Positions 25,165 through 34,153 of a stretch of 40,035 nt of DNA are shown piece by piece. The first letter of the stretch is position 1. Each line of letters opens with the position of its first letter. The position numbers and the translations under genes are program-made. The notes under the pieces were generated by a model that saw only the letters and a list, made by a program, of their open reading frames with translations, was not told the origin of the DNA and did no database searches. The stretch is from Oscillospiraceae bacterium. Lineage in GTDB: Bacteria; Bacillota; Clostridia; Oscillospirales; Ruminococcaceae. Where the stretch lies: positions 1 to 40,035 of the forward strand of contig JAJQFI010000018.1 in the NCBI GenBank assembly GCA_021201235.1, given 5' to 3'.

Positions 25165-26601
25165 ATGGCTACCAATAAACTTTATATAACCGACACGATT
25201 TTAAGAGATGCACATCAGTCTCAGGCGGCAACAAGAATGAGACTTGATGACATGCTCCCCGCTTGCCCGGTTCTTGATTCCATCGGCTACTGGTCGCTCG
25301 AGTGCTGGGGCGGTGCAACGTTCGACACCTGCATGAGATTCCTGAACGAAGACCCTTGGGAGAGATTAAGAGCTCTCAGAAAGGCTATGCCGAACACCAA
25401 GCTCCAGATGCTCTTCCGTGGACAGAATATCCTCGGGTACAAGCACTATGCGGACGATGTTGTTGATGCGTTCGTAAAGAAATCCATCGAGAACGGCATC
25501 GACGTTATCAGAATTTTCGATGCCCTTAACGACACAAGAAACCTCAAGGCGGCTATCACCGCCACAAAGAAATACGGCGGAATGTGCGAAGCGGCTATCA
25601 GCTACACCACAAGCCCCGTTCACAACAAGGAATACTTCGTCAAGCTTGCTATGGAGCTCGAGGAAATGGGTGCCGACACCATCTGCATCAAGGATATGGC
25701 AAACCTGCTTCTTCCCTATGATGCGGCTGAGCTTGTCAAGGAACTGAAGGCTCACGTCAAGATTCCGATTCACCTTCATACACACAACACCACCGGTACT
25801 GGTGACATGGTAAACCTCATGGCAGCACAGGCAGGCGTTGATATCGTCGACACCGCGCTTTCGCCTCTTGCAAACGGCACTTCACAGCCGGCAACCGAGT
25901 CTTTAGTAGCTACCCTTGCCGGTACCGACAGAGACACGGGGCTCGACCAGATGAAGCTCAACGAAGCGGCAACTCATTTCAGAGATGTCGCTAACAGGCT
26001 CAAGGCTGAGGGCTCACTTGACCCGAAGGTTCTGAACGTCGACACAAAGACGCTTATGTATCAGGTTCCCGGCGGAATGCTCTCTAACCTGATTTCACAG
26101 CTCAAGCAGGCTAACGCCGAGGATAAGTATTACGAAGTTCTTGCCGAGGTTCCGAGAGTCAGAGAAGACTTCGGTTATCCTCCGCTCGTAACTCCTACAA
26201 GCCAGATTGTCGGTACACAGGCTGTCATGAACGTCCTCTCCGGCGAGCGCTACAAGATGCTCACAAAGGAATCGAAGGGGCTTCTGAGGGGCGAATACGG
26301 ACGTCTCCCGGGCGAAGTCAATGCGGATGTCAGAAAGAAAGCCGGCATCAGCGACGACGAGGTTATCACCTGCCGTCCCGCAGACAATATCGAACCCGAG
26401 CTCGACAAGTACCGTGAAGAAGTCAAGAATGTTCCCGGCTTCAACGGCTCCGAGGAAGATGTCTTAAGCTATGCCCTCTTCCCGCAAGTTGCGACAAAGT
26501 TCTTTGCATCGAGACTCGAGAAAGAAAAGAAGGTCGCTGTCACCAAGCCAGCTGACAACGGACCGAGAGTTCTTTATGTCGACGACTGCTCGATTCAGTA
26601 A
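25165..26601 (+). CDS. oadA: Oxaloacetate decarboxylase alpha subunit (carboxyltransferase), no biotin domain
   Basis: 478 residues. The HMGL-like TIM barrel starts with ITDTILRDAHQSQAATRM (metal-ligand aspartate). FDALNDTRN and ICIKDMANLL hold the lysine that becomes carbamylated, and HLHTHNTTG gives two metal histidines. The PYC/OadA domain follows with VPGGMLSNL. The protein ends without a biotinyl domain, which is supplied by the separate carrier two genes upstream. It moves the carboxyl group from oxaloacetate to biotin, giving pyruvate. This subunit identifies the operon's substrate as oxaloacetate (or pyruvate in reverse) rather than a CoA ester. The start is ATG at 25165 after AAAGGAG. 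Confidence 0.94.
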   Translation: MATNKLYITDTILRDAHQSQAATRMRLDDMLPACPVLDSIGYWSLECWGGATFDTCMRFLNEDPWERLRALRKAMPNTKLQMLFRGQNILGYKHYADDVVDAFVKKSIENGIDVIRIFDALNDTRNLKAAITATKKYGGMCEAAISYTTSPVHNKEYFVKLAMELEEMGADTICIKDMANLLLPYDAAELVKELKAHVKIPIHLHTHNTTGTGDMVNLMAAQAGVDIVDTALSPLANGTSQPATESLVATLAGTDRDTGLDQMKLNEAATHFRDVANRLKAEGSLDPKVLNVDTKTLMYQVPGGMLSNLISQLKQANAEDKYYEVLAEVPRVREDFGYPPLVTPTSQIVGTQAVMNVLSGERYKMLTKESKGLLRGEYGRLPGEVNADVRKKAGISDDEVITCRPADNIEPELDKYREEVKNVPGFNGSEEDVLSYALFPQVATKFFASRLEKEKKVAVTKPADNGPRVLYVDDCSIQ

Positions 26602-26612
26602 GTTCTGAAAAT

Positions 26613-26650
26613 AAATCTCCCCGAGAGCAAATCTTGGGGAGATTTTTCTT
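26613..26650 (+). terminator. Terminator of the oxaloacetate decarboxylase operon
   Basis: AAATCTCCCC (26613-26622) pairs with GGGGAGATTT (26636-26645), followed by TTCTT. Confidence 0.92.
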
Positions 26651-26677
26651 GCAATGAATGCTACAATGTTATATAAT
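26649..26677 (+). promoter_or_regulatory. Promoter of the GH127 gene
   Basis: TTGCAA (26649-26654), a 17-base spacer and TATAAT (26672-26677), starting inside the preceding terminator's tail. Confidence 0.7.
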
Positions 26678-26707
26678 ACTCTCAGAACCCGAAAGGAGCG
26701 TTATATT

Positions 26708-28624
26708 ATGAAAAATCAGCATCAGATTAAGCAGACAGCATATAAACCGGACGACGGTTTTATCGGCAAGAAGCAGAAGCTCATCCGTGAGACGGTTATT
26801 CCCTATCAGTATTCGGTTCTCAGGGACGAGGCGCCAGACACAGAGAAGAGCCACGTTATTGCGAACTTTATCAACGCAGGAAGGGCTCTTCGAGGCGAGG
26901 ATGTCGGCGACGGTTTCTATGGGATGGTATTTCAGGACAGTGATGCCGCAAAGTGGCTCGAGACGGTTGCCTATTCGCTGGCGATTCACCCTGACTCTCA
27001 GCTCGAAGCAACCGCCGATGAAGTAATCGACATTATAGCTTCGGCTCAGGATGAAGACGGATACCTCGACACGGCATTCACCATCAAGGACAGAGACCAC
27101 CGCTGGCAGAATCTTTTGGAGGGTCATGAGCTCTACTGCGCCGGTCACATGATGGAGGCGGCTTGCGCCTATTACGAGGCTACCAGCAAAGACAAGCTTT
27201 TGAATGTAATGGAAAAGAATGCCGAGCATATCTATAATGTCTTCATCACCGGCGGGCACAAGGGCTATCCCGGGCACCCGGAGGTCGAGCTTGCTCTCAT
27301 GAAGATGTATCACCTCACCGGCAACCACAAGTGCCTCGAGCTTGCAAAGCATTTCATTGACATTCGTGGTGTTGACCCTGAGTATTTCGAAAAAGAGCGG
27401 AAATCCCACGACTGGGTCGTCTGGGGTGGAGACGGCATAGACCACGACTATATGCAGTGCTCGAAACCCGTAAGAGAGCAGTCGGACGCTGTCGGACACT
27501 CCGTCAGAGCGGTCTATCTTTACACCGCTATGGCTGACTTGGCGAGTGAAACCGACGACAAGGAGCTTCAGGAGGCTTGCAACAGACTCTGGGAGAGCAT
27601 CACCGGGAAGAGAATGTACATAACCGGCGGCATCGGCTCATCCTGCAACGGTGAAGCGTTCACGGTTGATTACGACCTGCCGAACGACACGGCATACTGC
27701 GAGACCTGCGCTTCCATCGGACTCATGTTCTTTGCTTCGAGGATGCTTGAAAGCGACGCAAACGGAAAATACGGCGATGTCATGGAACAAGCTTTTTATA
27801 ACACAGTCCTCGCCGGAATTCAGCTTGACGGCAAGAGCTTCTTCTATGTAAATCCGCTCGAGTGCGTGCCCGGTATCTCCGGCTGTGCTTCTACCCATTG
27901 GCACGATTTGACCTATAGACCGAAGTGGTACGCTTGCGCATGCTGTCCTCCGAATCTGGCGAGATGCGTCTGCTCGTTCGGAAAGCATGCCTACGGCGAA
28001 AACGGAAAGACCGCCTTCTGCCACATGTTTGCGTCTGGCGAAGTTGATTTTGGTAACGGGCTCAAGCTGTCATGCAAGACGGAGTATCCGTATGGGTTTG
28101 ATGTTAGTTTCACTGTTCTCGACGGCGAAAGCGAGCTTGCAATCAGGATTCCTGCATGGAGCAAGGAATATAGCTTTACAGTGAACGGAGAAAATGCCGA
28201 TTGCAAGATTAAGAAAGGCTATGCTTATCTTGATGTCAAAAAAGGCGACGAGATTGTTCTTAAGCTTGATTCGCTTCCCTACTATGTCTATCCGTCGAAC
28301 AAGATTCCGGAGCTCACCGGCTCTGTGGCTCTTTGCAGAGGACCGCTTGTCTACTGCTTCGAGGGCAAGGACAATGACTGGTGCGACGGCAACATTCTCT
28401 CGCTGTCGCTGACGGGAAGCAGTGATATTTCCCGGGAAAAGGCAGACGGACTTCCCGAAGACATAATTGCTCTCAAGGTTCCTATCGTCAAAAGCTGTGA
28501 AGTGAGTGGACTTTACACGATGAGCAAGCCAACATATGAGGAAGGCTTTGCAAAAGCGATTCCCTACTATGCTTGGTGCAATCGTGGAGAGAATCAGATG
28601 AGGGTTTGGATGAACCTGATTTAA
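26708..28624 (+). CDS. GH127 beta-L-arabinofuranosidase family protein
   Basis: 638 residues. All catalytic and zinc residues known from Bifidobacterium HypBA1 are in place with matching spacing: Glu316 in GEAF, Glu332 and Cys334 in CETC, and Cys412-Cys413 in ACCPPN, the first being the nucleophile cysteine of this family. An (alpha/alpha)6 barrel precedes the C-terminal beta domains. There is no signal peptide, so it acts in the cytoplasm on imported arabino-oligosaccharides from plant glycans such as hydroxyproline-rich proteins. The start is ATG at 26708 after GAAAGGAG. It is a lone gene with its own promoter and terminator; no sugar transporter or regulator lies beside it. Confidence 0.93.
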   Translation: MKNQHQIKQTAYKPDDGFIGKKQKLIRETVIPYQYSVLRDEAPDTEKSHVIANFINAGRALRGEDVGDGFYGMVFQDSDAAKWLETVAYSLAIHPDSQLEATADEVIDIIASAQDEDGYLDTAFTIKDRDHRWQNLLEGHELYCAGHMMEAACAYYEATSKDKLLNVMEKNAEHIYNVFITGGHKGYPGHPEVELALMKMYHLTGNHKCLELAKHFIDIRGVDPEYFEKERKSHDWVVWGGDGIDHDYMQCSKPVREQSDAVGHSVRAVYLYTAMADLASETDDKELQEACNRLWESITGKRMYITGGIGSSCNGEAFTVDYDLPNDTAYCETCASIGLMFFASRMLESDANGKYGDVMEQAFYNTVLAGIQLDGKSFFYVNPLECVPGISGCASTHWHDLTYRPKWYACACCPPNLARCVCSFGKHAYGENGKTAFCHMFASGEVDFGNGLKLSCKTEYPYGFDVSFTVLDGESELAIRIPAWSKEYSFTVNGENADCKIKKGYAYLDVKKGDEIVLKLDSLPYYVYPSNKIPELTGSVALCRGPLVYCFEGKDNDWCDGNILSLSLTGSSDISREKADGLPEDIIALKVPIVKSCEVSGLYTMSKPTYEEGFAKAIPYYAWCNRGENQMRVWMNLI

Positions 28625-28635
28625 GGTAAAATAAG

Positions 28636-28667
28636 AACAGGAGCTTTTAGGGGCTCCTGTTTTTTTA
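28636..28667. terminator. Terminator between GH127 and the suf operon
   Basis: AACAGGAGC pairs with GCTCCTGTT across an 8-base loop, then a T7 run on the plus strand. On the minus strand it lies right after sufU and is followed by an AT-rich tract, so it may work both ways. Confidence 0.88.
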
Positions 28668-28670
28668 TGC

Positions 28671-29099
28671 TTATTCGGTTTTGCCGAGCATTTCGCTCAT
28701 CGTTCGCCATCCTAAGACCGCACACTTGACACGCGACGGCATGTGTGAGACGTCCTTCAGGGCTCCCGCTTCTTCGAGCTCTTCTATTTCATCATCCGAG
28801 GCTTCACCCTTGATCATCTTCAGGAATAAGTCCGATAGGTGCTGGGCTTCTTCTTTGGTTTTGCCGATTACGAGGTCGAGCATGATGTCGACAGAAGCCT
28901 GAGAGATGGCACAGCCGTCGCCCTCGAAGGAACCGTCGACGATTACGCCGTTCTCGACTTTAAGTTGCAGGACGATATCGTCACCACAGGAAGGATTCAC
29001 TCCCTCAAGAGCGCAGGTTGCGTCCTCAAGCGGTCCTTTATACTGCGGATAGAGATTGTGATCGGTAAGGACTTCGTTATAAAAAGTGTTATTCGCCAA
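28671..29099 (-). CDS. sufU: SufU, IscU-like Fe-S assembly protein
   Basis: 142 residues. The zinc/active-site ligands Cys38, Asp40, Cys63 and Cys126 lie in NPSCGDD, GDGCAISQAS and RVKCAVLGW. The 18-residue insertion of SufU relative to IscU (around residues 95-115, EASDDEIEEL) is present. SufU takes persulfide sulfur from SufS and passes it to SufBCD. It is the last gene of the operon and overlaps sufS by 11 bases. Confidence 0.95.
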   Translation of the reverse strand: MANNTFYNEVLTDHNLYPQYKGPLEDATCALEGVNPSCGDDIVLQLKVENGVIVDGSFEGDGCAISQASVDIMLDLVIGKTKEEAQHLSDLFLKMIKGEASDDEIEELEEAGALKDVSHMPSRVKCAVLGWRTMSEMLGKTE

Positions 29100-30300
29100 G
29101 ACCCATTCGCCTCCTTAGTGTTTTCAGCGACTGCATGAATCGCTCAATGTCAGCTTCGTCGTTATAAAATGCCAGGCTCGCCCGAGCCGACGAACGGATT
29201 CCAAGGAATGTGTGAAGCGGCTGAGCGCAGTGATGACCGGCACGGATTGCTACTTTATCTTCATCCAAAATAGCCGATATATCGTGCGGATGAACGCCGT
29301 CGACGGTGAAGCTGACAATTCCCGAATGATTTCTGTAATCAGAGCTACCGATTATGTTGACATGCGGAATCTTCTGCATCTCCTCAAAAAGGAGCTTTGT
29401 AAGCTCGGTTTCTCTTGAATGGATCGTGTCCATTCCGATACTCTCGATATAGTCGATAGCCGCTGAGAGACCGACTGCGTCGCCTGCGCTGACGGTTCCC
29501 GCCTCGAACTTGTGCGGGAGCTCGGCATAGGTTGCACTGTCCCTCGTGACGTACTCTATCATCTCGCCACCTGATAAGAATGGCGGCATTTTCTCAAGGA
29601 GCTCTTCCTTGCCATAGAGAACGCCGATTCCCATCGGAGCCATCATTTTGTGACCGGAGAATGCGAGAAAGTCGCAATCGAGTTCGGTTACATCAATAGC
29701 CATGTGCGGTGCGCTCTGGGCGGCATCTATAAGCACTACGCCGCCGTTCTTGTGGACGAGCGAAATAAGCTCCCTCACGGGATTCTCGCTTCCCAGAACG
29801 TTCGAAACCTGTGCCATTGCGGCGAGCTTGGTGCGCTCGGTTACTGCCTCTTTCAGCTTGTCCAAGGGGTACGAACCGTCCGGCTCACATTCGAGATACT
29901 TTAGCGTCGCCCCGGTTTTCTTGGCGACCATCTGCCACGGGAGGATATTGCTGTGATGCTCTGAGATTGTAATTAATATCTCGTCGCCTTCATGCAGAAA
30001 ATTCAAGCCGTAGCTATATGCAACCAGATTTATACTTTCGGTGGTGTTGCGGGTGAATACTATGTCGCTCGCCTTGGGAGCATTGATGAACTGTGCCACT
30101 TTTTCACGGGCATTTTCGTAATGCTCAGTGGCATCATAGGCAAGCGAATATAAGCCTCTCAGCGGATTCGCATTGGAATGCTCATAAAAGTCCCTGACAG
30201 CTTCAAGAACAACCGCCGGTCTTTGCTCGGTGGCGGCGTTGTCGAGATAGGCTATATCCGTACTCTTCAAAAGAGGAAAATCGTCTTTATAGTTACGCAT
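29089..30300 (-). CDS. sufS: SufS cysteine desulfurase
   Basis: 403 residues, pyridoxal-phosphate aminotransferase fold. The N-terminus YLDNAATEQRP, the SEHHSNILPW histidine, the PLP lysine 218 in SGHKMMAP and the catalytic cysteine 358 in RAGHHCAQPLH identify the group II desulfurase. It removes sulfur from cysteine to form a persulfide passed to SufU. It overlaps sufD by 8 bases and sufU by 11, so the three are translationally coupled. Confidence 0.96.
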   Translation of the reverse strand: MRNYKDDFPLLKSTDIAYLDNAATEQRPAVVLEAVRDFYEHSNANPLRGLYSLAYDATEHYENAREKVAQFINAPKASDIVFTRNTTESINLVAYSYGLNFLHEGDEILITISEHHSNILPWQMVAKKTGATLKYLECEPDGSYPLDKLKEAVTERTKLAAMAQVSNVLGSENPVRELISLVHKNGGVVLIDAAQSAPHMAIDVTELDCDFLAFSGHKMMAPMGIGVLYGKEELLEKMPPFLSGGEMIEYVTRDSATYAELPHKFEAGTVSAGDAVGLSAAIDYIESIGMDTIHSRETELTKLLFEEMQKIPHVNIIGSSDYRNHSGIVSFTVDGVHPHDISAILDEDKVAIRAGHHCAQPLHTFLGIRSSARASLAFYNDEADIERFMQSLKTLRRRMGLGE

Positions 30301-31330
30301 TTTCGCCTCCGTCTGCCTCGGGAGATATGAGGCTGTGAGCCAAAGTCTTTATATCCTCGTCGGGAATGTGCGAAATTATCGCATCAAGCTTGGCATGGGC
30401 GATTATGTCCTCAGCCGCCTCGGAAGAGATTCCACACGAGCCGAGATAGAAGATGATATTGTCATCAAGTCTGCCGATGGATGCGCCGTGGTTGCCCTCG
30501 ACGTCCTCTTCGTCACATAGAATGAGCGGAATTGTCTGGTTGACCTGACTATCGCCGAGAAGAAGGATGTCCTCGTTTTCGGTGCCCTTTGCTCCGGCAC
30601 AACCCTTGATGAGGTCAATCGTGCCACGGAAAATCTTGGTCGAGTCGTTCTCGAGTATTCCCGAAGCGAAGATATTCGATTCGGTTTTCCTGCCGGCGTG
30701 TCGGACAACGTAATTCATGTCAAGGCTCTGATTCGTCTTTACTCTGTAGCCCGAATTCGCCGAAAATGCGCTGTGCTCGCCTGATAAATCCACGGAAACC
30801 GCGACATATTCGTTATTGCCGCCGAGCTCTAATTTTGTAAGATTAAAGCTTGCATTTTCTTCGCAGGTGCAACCGATGTCGGTTATGACATTGGAATCGG
30901 TTCCGACAGACTGGATTACGGATAAATCGACGGTTGAGCCTGAGTCAGCCTGAATCTTGATTTCAAGGACTGCTGTCCCCTCGCCTGTCATCACGACAGA
31001 CACTGGGAGAACGGCGTTTTCCTTTGCGTGGATGAAGAGCCTTGCCTGCTTGCCGCCGGTGAAGTCGTAGCTAATAACTGCCAGAGATGCTTCGCTTCCG
31101 GATTCTATAAGAACCGAGTCACCGGTAAGAAGAGTGCCGAGCTCTCCCGCGGCGGATTTGACGTTATCAAGAGTCTCGTTATGAATGATCCTGAGCTCTT
31201 CTGGAAGCTTGGCGATTTCAGGGGTGCAGGAATCTGCTGGGATTTCACCTTGATAGTTTGCTTCATTCATCTTGAGGCTGTTCCATGTCCTGACTGGGAG
31301 CGGATTTAAAATAATGCTTTCGGTTGTCAT
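30293..31330 (-). CDS. sufD: SufD, Fe-S scaffold component
   Basis: 345 residues, shorter than SufD of E. coli (about 420) but usual for Clostridia. The C-terminal beta-helix and helical part carry GCAGAKGTENEDILLLGDSQ and GASIGRLDDNIIFYLGSCGI, the conserved SufB/SufD core. The N-terminal part is poorly conserved. It forms the SufBC2D scaffold with the two upstream genes. sufB ends 12 bases upstream. Confidence 0.93.
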   Translation of the reverse strand: MTTESIILNPLPVRTWNSLKMNEANYQGEIPADSCTPEIAKLPEELRIIHNETLDNVKSAAGELGTLLTGDSVLIESGSEASLAVISYDFTGGKQARLFIHAKENAVLPVSVVMTGEGTAVLEIKIQADSGSTVDLSVIQSVGTDSNVITDIGCTCEENASFNLTKLELGGNNEYVAVSVDLSGEHSAFSANSGYRVKTNQSLDMNYVVRHAGRKTESNIFASGILENDSTKIFRGTIDLIKGCAGAKGTENEDILLLGDSQVNQTIPLILCDEEDVEGNHGASIGRLDDNIIFYLGSCGISSEAAEDIIAHAKLDAIISHIPDEDIKTLAHSLISPEADGGENA

Positions 31331-31342
31331 CTTGTCCCCTCC

Positions 31343-32752
31343 TTAGCCTATTGCGCCCTTCATCTCAAGGCGGATGAGGTTATTCATCTCTACGGCGTAC
31401 TCAAGTGGAAGCTCCTTTGAGACGTTGTCGGCAAAGCCGCCGACAATCATAGCTCTTGCATCCTCCTCGGAAATGCCTCTTGACATGAGATAGAAGACCG
31501 CATCGTCGCTGATTCTGCCTATTCTCGCCTCATGTCCGACATCTGCGTCGCCGGTACGGATATCCATTGCCGGAATTGTGTCGGAGCGGGAAATGTCGTC
31601 GAGCATCAGAGACTGGCAGGAAACCGCCGCTTTGCTCTTGTGGGCGTTCTTGCCGACGATTACGGAGCTGCGGAACGTGCTGATTCCGCCGTCCTTTGAG
31701 ATTGATTTTGTGTTGATATATGAAGACGTATTCTCCCCGATATGGACGACCTTTGCGCCGGTATCGAGGTTCTGACCCTTGCCGGCAAATGTAATACCGG
31801 TGAACTCCATACGGGAATTCTTTCCTTTCAGAATTGTCATCGGGTAAAGGTAAGAGACATGCGAACCGAACGAGCCGGAAACCCACTCCATCGTGCCGCC
31901 CTCTTCGACAGTTGCGCGCTTGGTGTTGAGGTTATACATGTTCTTCGACCAGTTTTCAATGGTCGAATATCTGAGTCTGGCGTTCTTGCCGACAAATAGC
32001 TCGACGCATCCGGCGTGGAGGTTTGCGACGTTATACTTCGGTGCGGAGCAACCCTCGATAAAGTGGAGGTCTGCGCCCTCATCTACTATGATTAAAGTGT
32101 GCTCGAACTGTCCGGCACCGGGGGCATTCAGTCTGAAATAGGACTGAAGCGGAATCTCGACCTTGACATGCGGCGGGACATAGACGAACGAACCACCCGA
32201 CCAAACTGCGCCATGAAGTGCGGCAAATTTGTGATCTGTTGGCTTGACAAGCTTCATGAAGTGGCTTCTTATCATGTCGGCATATTCGCCGTGCATCGCG
32301 CTTTCGAGGTCCGTGTATACTACACCCATCGCGGCGACTTCCTCGCGGACGTTATGATAAACGAGCTCAGAGTCGTACTGCGCGCCGACACCTGCCAAAG
32401 ACTTTCTCTCCGCCTGCGGGATTCCGAGGCGCTCAAATGTATCTTTGATTTCGTCGGGAACATCGCTCCACTTGGCACTCATCTTGGTGTTGGGTCTTAC
32501 ATAGGTGACGATATTGTCCATGTCGAGCCCGTCAATCGGCGGTCCCCAGTCAGGGACTGACATTGAATTATATATCTGGAGCGACTGGAGGCGGAACAGG
32601 TTCATCCAAGCGGGGTCGTTCTTCTCTTTCGATATCTTATCGACGATTTCCTCGGTGAGACCGGCATTAAGCTTGTAGTTATCGGTGTCTTCATTGCGGA
32701 AATCGTACATGTTGCGGTCGATGCTTTCGACCTGACTTTTTTCTTTCATCAT
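31343..32752 (-). CDS. sufB: SufB, Fe-S scaffold subunit
   Basis: About 469 residues, normal for the family. VYTDLESAMHGEYADMIRSH, FVYVPPHVKVEIPLQSYFR and HYEG-type core residues (here HFIEGCSAPKYN) are typical, as are DDISRSDTIPAMDI and EARIGRISDDAVFYLMSRG. It is the main scaffold for cluster building. Two adjacent ATGs (32752, 32749) follow the sufC stop by 4 bases; a longer frame to 32830 runs inside sufC and is not credible. Confidence 0.95.
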   Translation of the reverse strand: MMKEKSQVESIDRNMYDFRNEDTDNYKLNAGLTEEIVDKISKEKNDPAWMNLFRLQSLQIYNSMSVPDWGPPIDGLDMDNIVTYVRPNTKMSAKWSDVPDEIKDTFERLGIPQAERKSLAGVGAQYDSELVYHNVREEVAAMGVVYTDLESAMHGEYADMIRSHFMKLVKPTDHKFAALHGAVWSGGSFVYVPPHVKVEIPLQSYFRLNAPGAGQFEHTLIIVDEGADLHFIEGCSAPKYNVANLHAGCVELFVGKNARLRYSTIENWSKNMYNLNTKRATVEEGGTMEWVSGSFGSHVSYLYPMTILKGKNSRMEFTGITFAGKGQNLDTGAKVVHIGENTSSYINTKSISKDGGISTFRSSVIVGKNAHKSKAAVSCQSLMLDDISRSDTIPAMDIRTGDADVGHEARIGRISDDAVFYLMSRGISEEDARAMIVGGFADNVSKELPLEYAVEMNNLIRLEMKGAIG

Positions 32753-32756
32753 GCGC

Positions 32757-33509
32757 TCACTTTCCCGCCAGCTCGATATACTTTTCGTAGCCGTTCTGAT
32801 TGATTTCATCGACCATCGAAGCGTCACCATCTGCGACGATATGACCGTCGACTATGACGTGGGTCTTGTCGATATCGAAGGCATCAAGGATTCTTGTCGA
32901 GTGGGTTATTACGAGGAGTGCGCCGTTCTCTTCCTCGAGATAGGTCTTGATTCCCTGAGAGACGAGCCTTACTGCGTCGACGTCGAGACCGGAGTCGGTC
33001 TCATCAAGGATTGCGAGCTTCGGGTGGAACATAAGAAGCTGTAAAATCTCAGTCTTCTTTTTCTCGCCGCCTGAGAATCCGACGTTTAGATCTCTCTTGG
33101 CATAGGATGGGTCAAGCTGAAGAAGCTCCATTGCGGCGGCAAGCTTCTTCTTGAAATCAAAGAGCTTGATTCTCTTGCCGGTTCTCTGCTCGAGAGCGCT
33201 TCGGAGGAAGCTCTCGACGGTAAGTCCCGGAACCTCCAACGGCGTCTGGAACGAGAGGAACATTCCGGCTTTTGCACGCTTATCCGGCGATTCGGAAGTT
33301 ATATCGTTTCCGTCAAAGACAATTTTGCCTGAGTTTACAGTATACTGAGGGTTGCCCATCAGGGCATAGCCGAGGGTCGACTTGCCGGCGCCGTTCGGTC
33401 CCATCAGAACATGGGCTTCGCCCTCGTTAATCTGCATGCTGACGTCATGCAGAATGTGTTTATCGTCAATCGAGACGTTTAAATTATTAACACTCAAAAG
33501 TGTAGACAC
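32757..33509 (-). CDS. sufC: SufC, Fe-S assembly ATPase
   Basis: 250 residues, soluble ABC-type ATPase. Walker A GPNGAGKS (residues 37-44), signature FSGGEKKK and Walker B LAILDETDSGLDVDA with the D-loop are visible; GGEKK with lysines is specific to SufC. Its ATPase cycle drives change in the SufBCD scaffold. The start is a GTG at 33509 after GGAG, about 11 bases away. It is the first gene of the operon sufCBDSU, the order usual in Firmicutes and in many Clostridia. Confidence 0.95.
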   Translation of the reverse strand: MSTLLSVNNLNVSIDDKHILHDVSMQINEGEAHVLMGPNGAGKSTLGYALMGNPQYTVNSGKIVFDGNDITSESPDKRAKAGMFLSFQTPLEVPGLTVESFLRSALEQRTGKRIKLFDFKKKLAAAMELLQLDPSYAKRDLNVGFSGGEKKKTEILQLLMFHPKLAILDETDSGLDVDAVRLVSQGIKTYLEEENGALLVITHSTRILDAFDIDKTHVIVDGHIVADGDASMVDEINQNGYEKYIELAGK

Positions 33510-33547
33510 TATATTTCACACTCCGTTTTTATTATAGACATCATAAA

Positions 33548-33568
33548 AACCAACCTTTATGGTGGGTT
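33548..33568. promoter_or_regulatory. Dyad at the suf transcription start: candidate Rrf2 operator or attenuator
   Basis: AACCAACC (33548-33555) faces GGTGGGTT (33561-33568), with a 5-base centre and one mismatch. It lies just downstream of the suf -10 box. On the minus strand the hairpin is followed by TTTTTAT, so it could also be a weak attenuator. Confidence 0.45.
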
Positions 33569-33574
33569 AATGTT

Positions 33575-33603
33575 ATAGTATCACATTTGAAGCCTCTTGT
33601 CAA
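33575..33603 (-). promoter_or_regulatory. Promoter of sufCBDSU
   Basis: Minus strand consensus TTGACA, 17 bases, TACTAT, giving a leader of about 60 bases before sufC. Confidence 0.8.
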
Positions 33604-33652
33604 GGGAATATGCCCCATTTCGGACTCCTCAAATCAAGATTTTTGTCGGGAC

Positions 33653-33681
33653 TTGAAATTAAGCTCGCATTGGTGTATACT
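33653..33681 (+). promoter_or_regulatory. Promoter of the Rrf2 regulator gene
   Basis: TTGAAA (33653-33658), a 17-base spacer and TATACT (33676-33681), 24 bases before the ATG. It is divergent from the suf promoter. Confidence 0.75.
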
Positions 33682-33704
33682 TAATTCAGAATGGAGTGAA
33701 TGCA

Positions 33705-34115
33705 ATGTTTATCTCATCAAAGGGCAGATACGCCCTGAGAGTTGTTGTTGATATAGCCGAGAGGCAGACTTCAGAATATATCCCGCTTCAGGAGATTGCC
33801 GACGGTCAGCATCTCTCGGAAAAATACCTCGAAGCCATCGTCAAGAGCCTTGTTTCGGGCGGCGTTCTGGAAGGACAGCGAGGAAAAGGCGGCGGCTACA
33901 AGCTGAGCCGCTCCCCAGACCAGTGCACTGTCGGCGAAATCCTGAGGCTCACCGAAGGCGAACTTGCCCCGGTCTCCTGCGTCGACAAGTCTGTCGAGCA
34001 GTGCGAGCGCCGCTATGAGTGCCGATCCTACCCCATGTGGCAAGGTCTCGACAAGATGATTTCGGATTATCTGGATGGGTTTACGATTCAGGATCTGATG
34101 AGGAATGAAGATTAA
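33705..34115 (+). CDS. Rrf2 family regulator with IscR-like cysteines
   Basis: 136 residues. The N-terminal winged helix (SSKGRYALRVVVDIAERQ, then IADGQHLSEKYLEAIVKSL) and the wing GKGGGYKLSRSP are typical of Rrf2 proteins. Cysteines 92, 100 and 106 sit where IscR has its 2Fe-2S ligands (92, 98, 104), so an Fe-S cluster is likely; the spacing C-x7-C-x5-C differs slightly from E. coli IscR. Its position, divergent from sufCBDSU with only about 195 bases between start codons, makes feedback control of suf the natural reading. The start is the ATG at 33705 with GGAG nine bases upstream; a GTG at 33696 overlaps that site. Confidence 0.9.
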   Translation: MFISSKGRYALRVVVDIAERQTSEYIPLQEIADGQHLSEKYLEAIVKSLVSGGVLEGQRGKGGGYKLSRSPDQCTVGEILRLTEGELAPVSCVDKSVEQCERRYECRSYPMWQGLDKMISDYLDGFTIQDLMRNED

Positions 34116-34118
34116 AGA

Positions 34119-34147
34119 AAACCGACGGTTGTTGCCGCCGGTTTTTG
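34119..34147 (+). terminator. Terminator of the Rrf2 gene
   Basis: AAACCGACGG and CCGCCGGTTT form a 10-bp stem with one mismatch, followed by TTGATTTT, just after the stop codon. Confidence 0.75.
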
Positions 34148-34153
34148 ATTTTA

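Noticed and set aside
26669-27499. A 276-codon minus-strand frame opposite the GH127 gene
   Set aside because: It covers a gene with complete catalytic residues and crosses its promoter and terminator; no motif was recognised.
32753-32830. Longer SufB start inside sufC
   Set aside because: The extension is antisense-free but overlaps conserved sufC codons and lacks SufB similarity; ATG at 32752 fits the 4-base gap.
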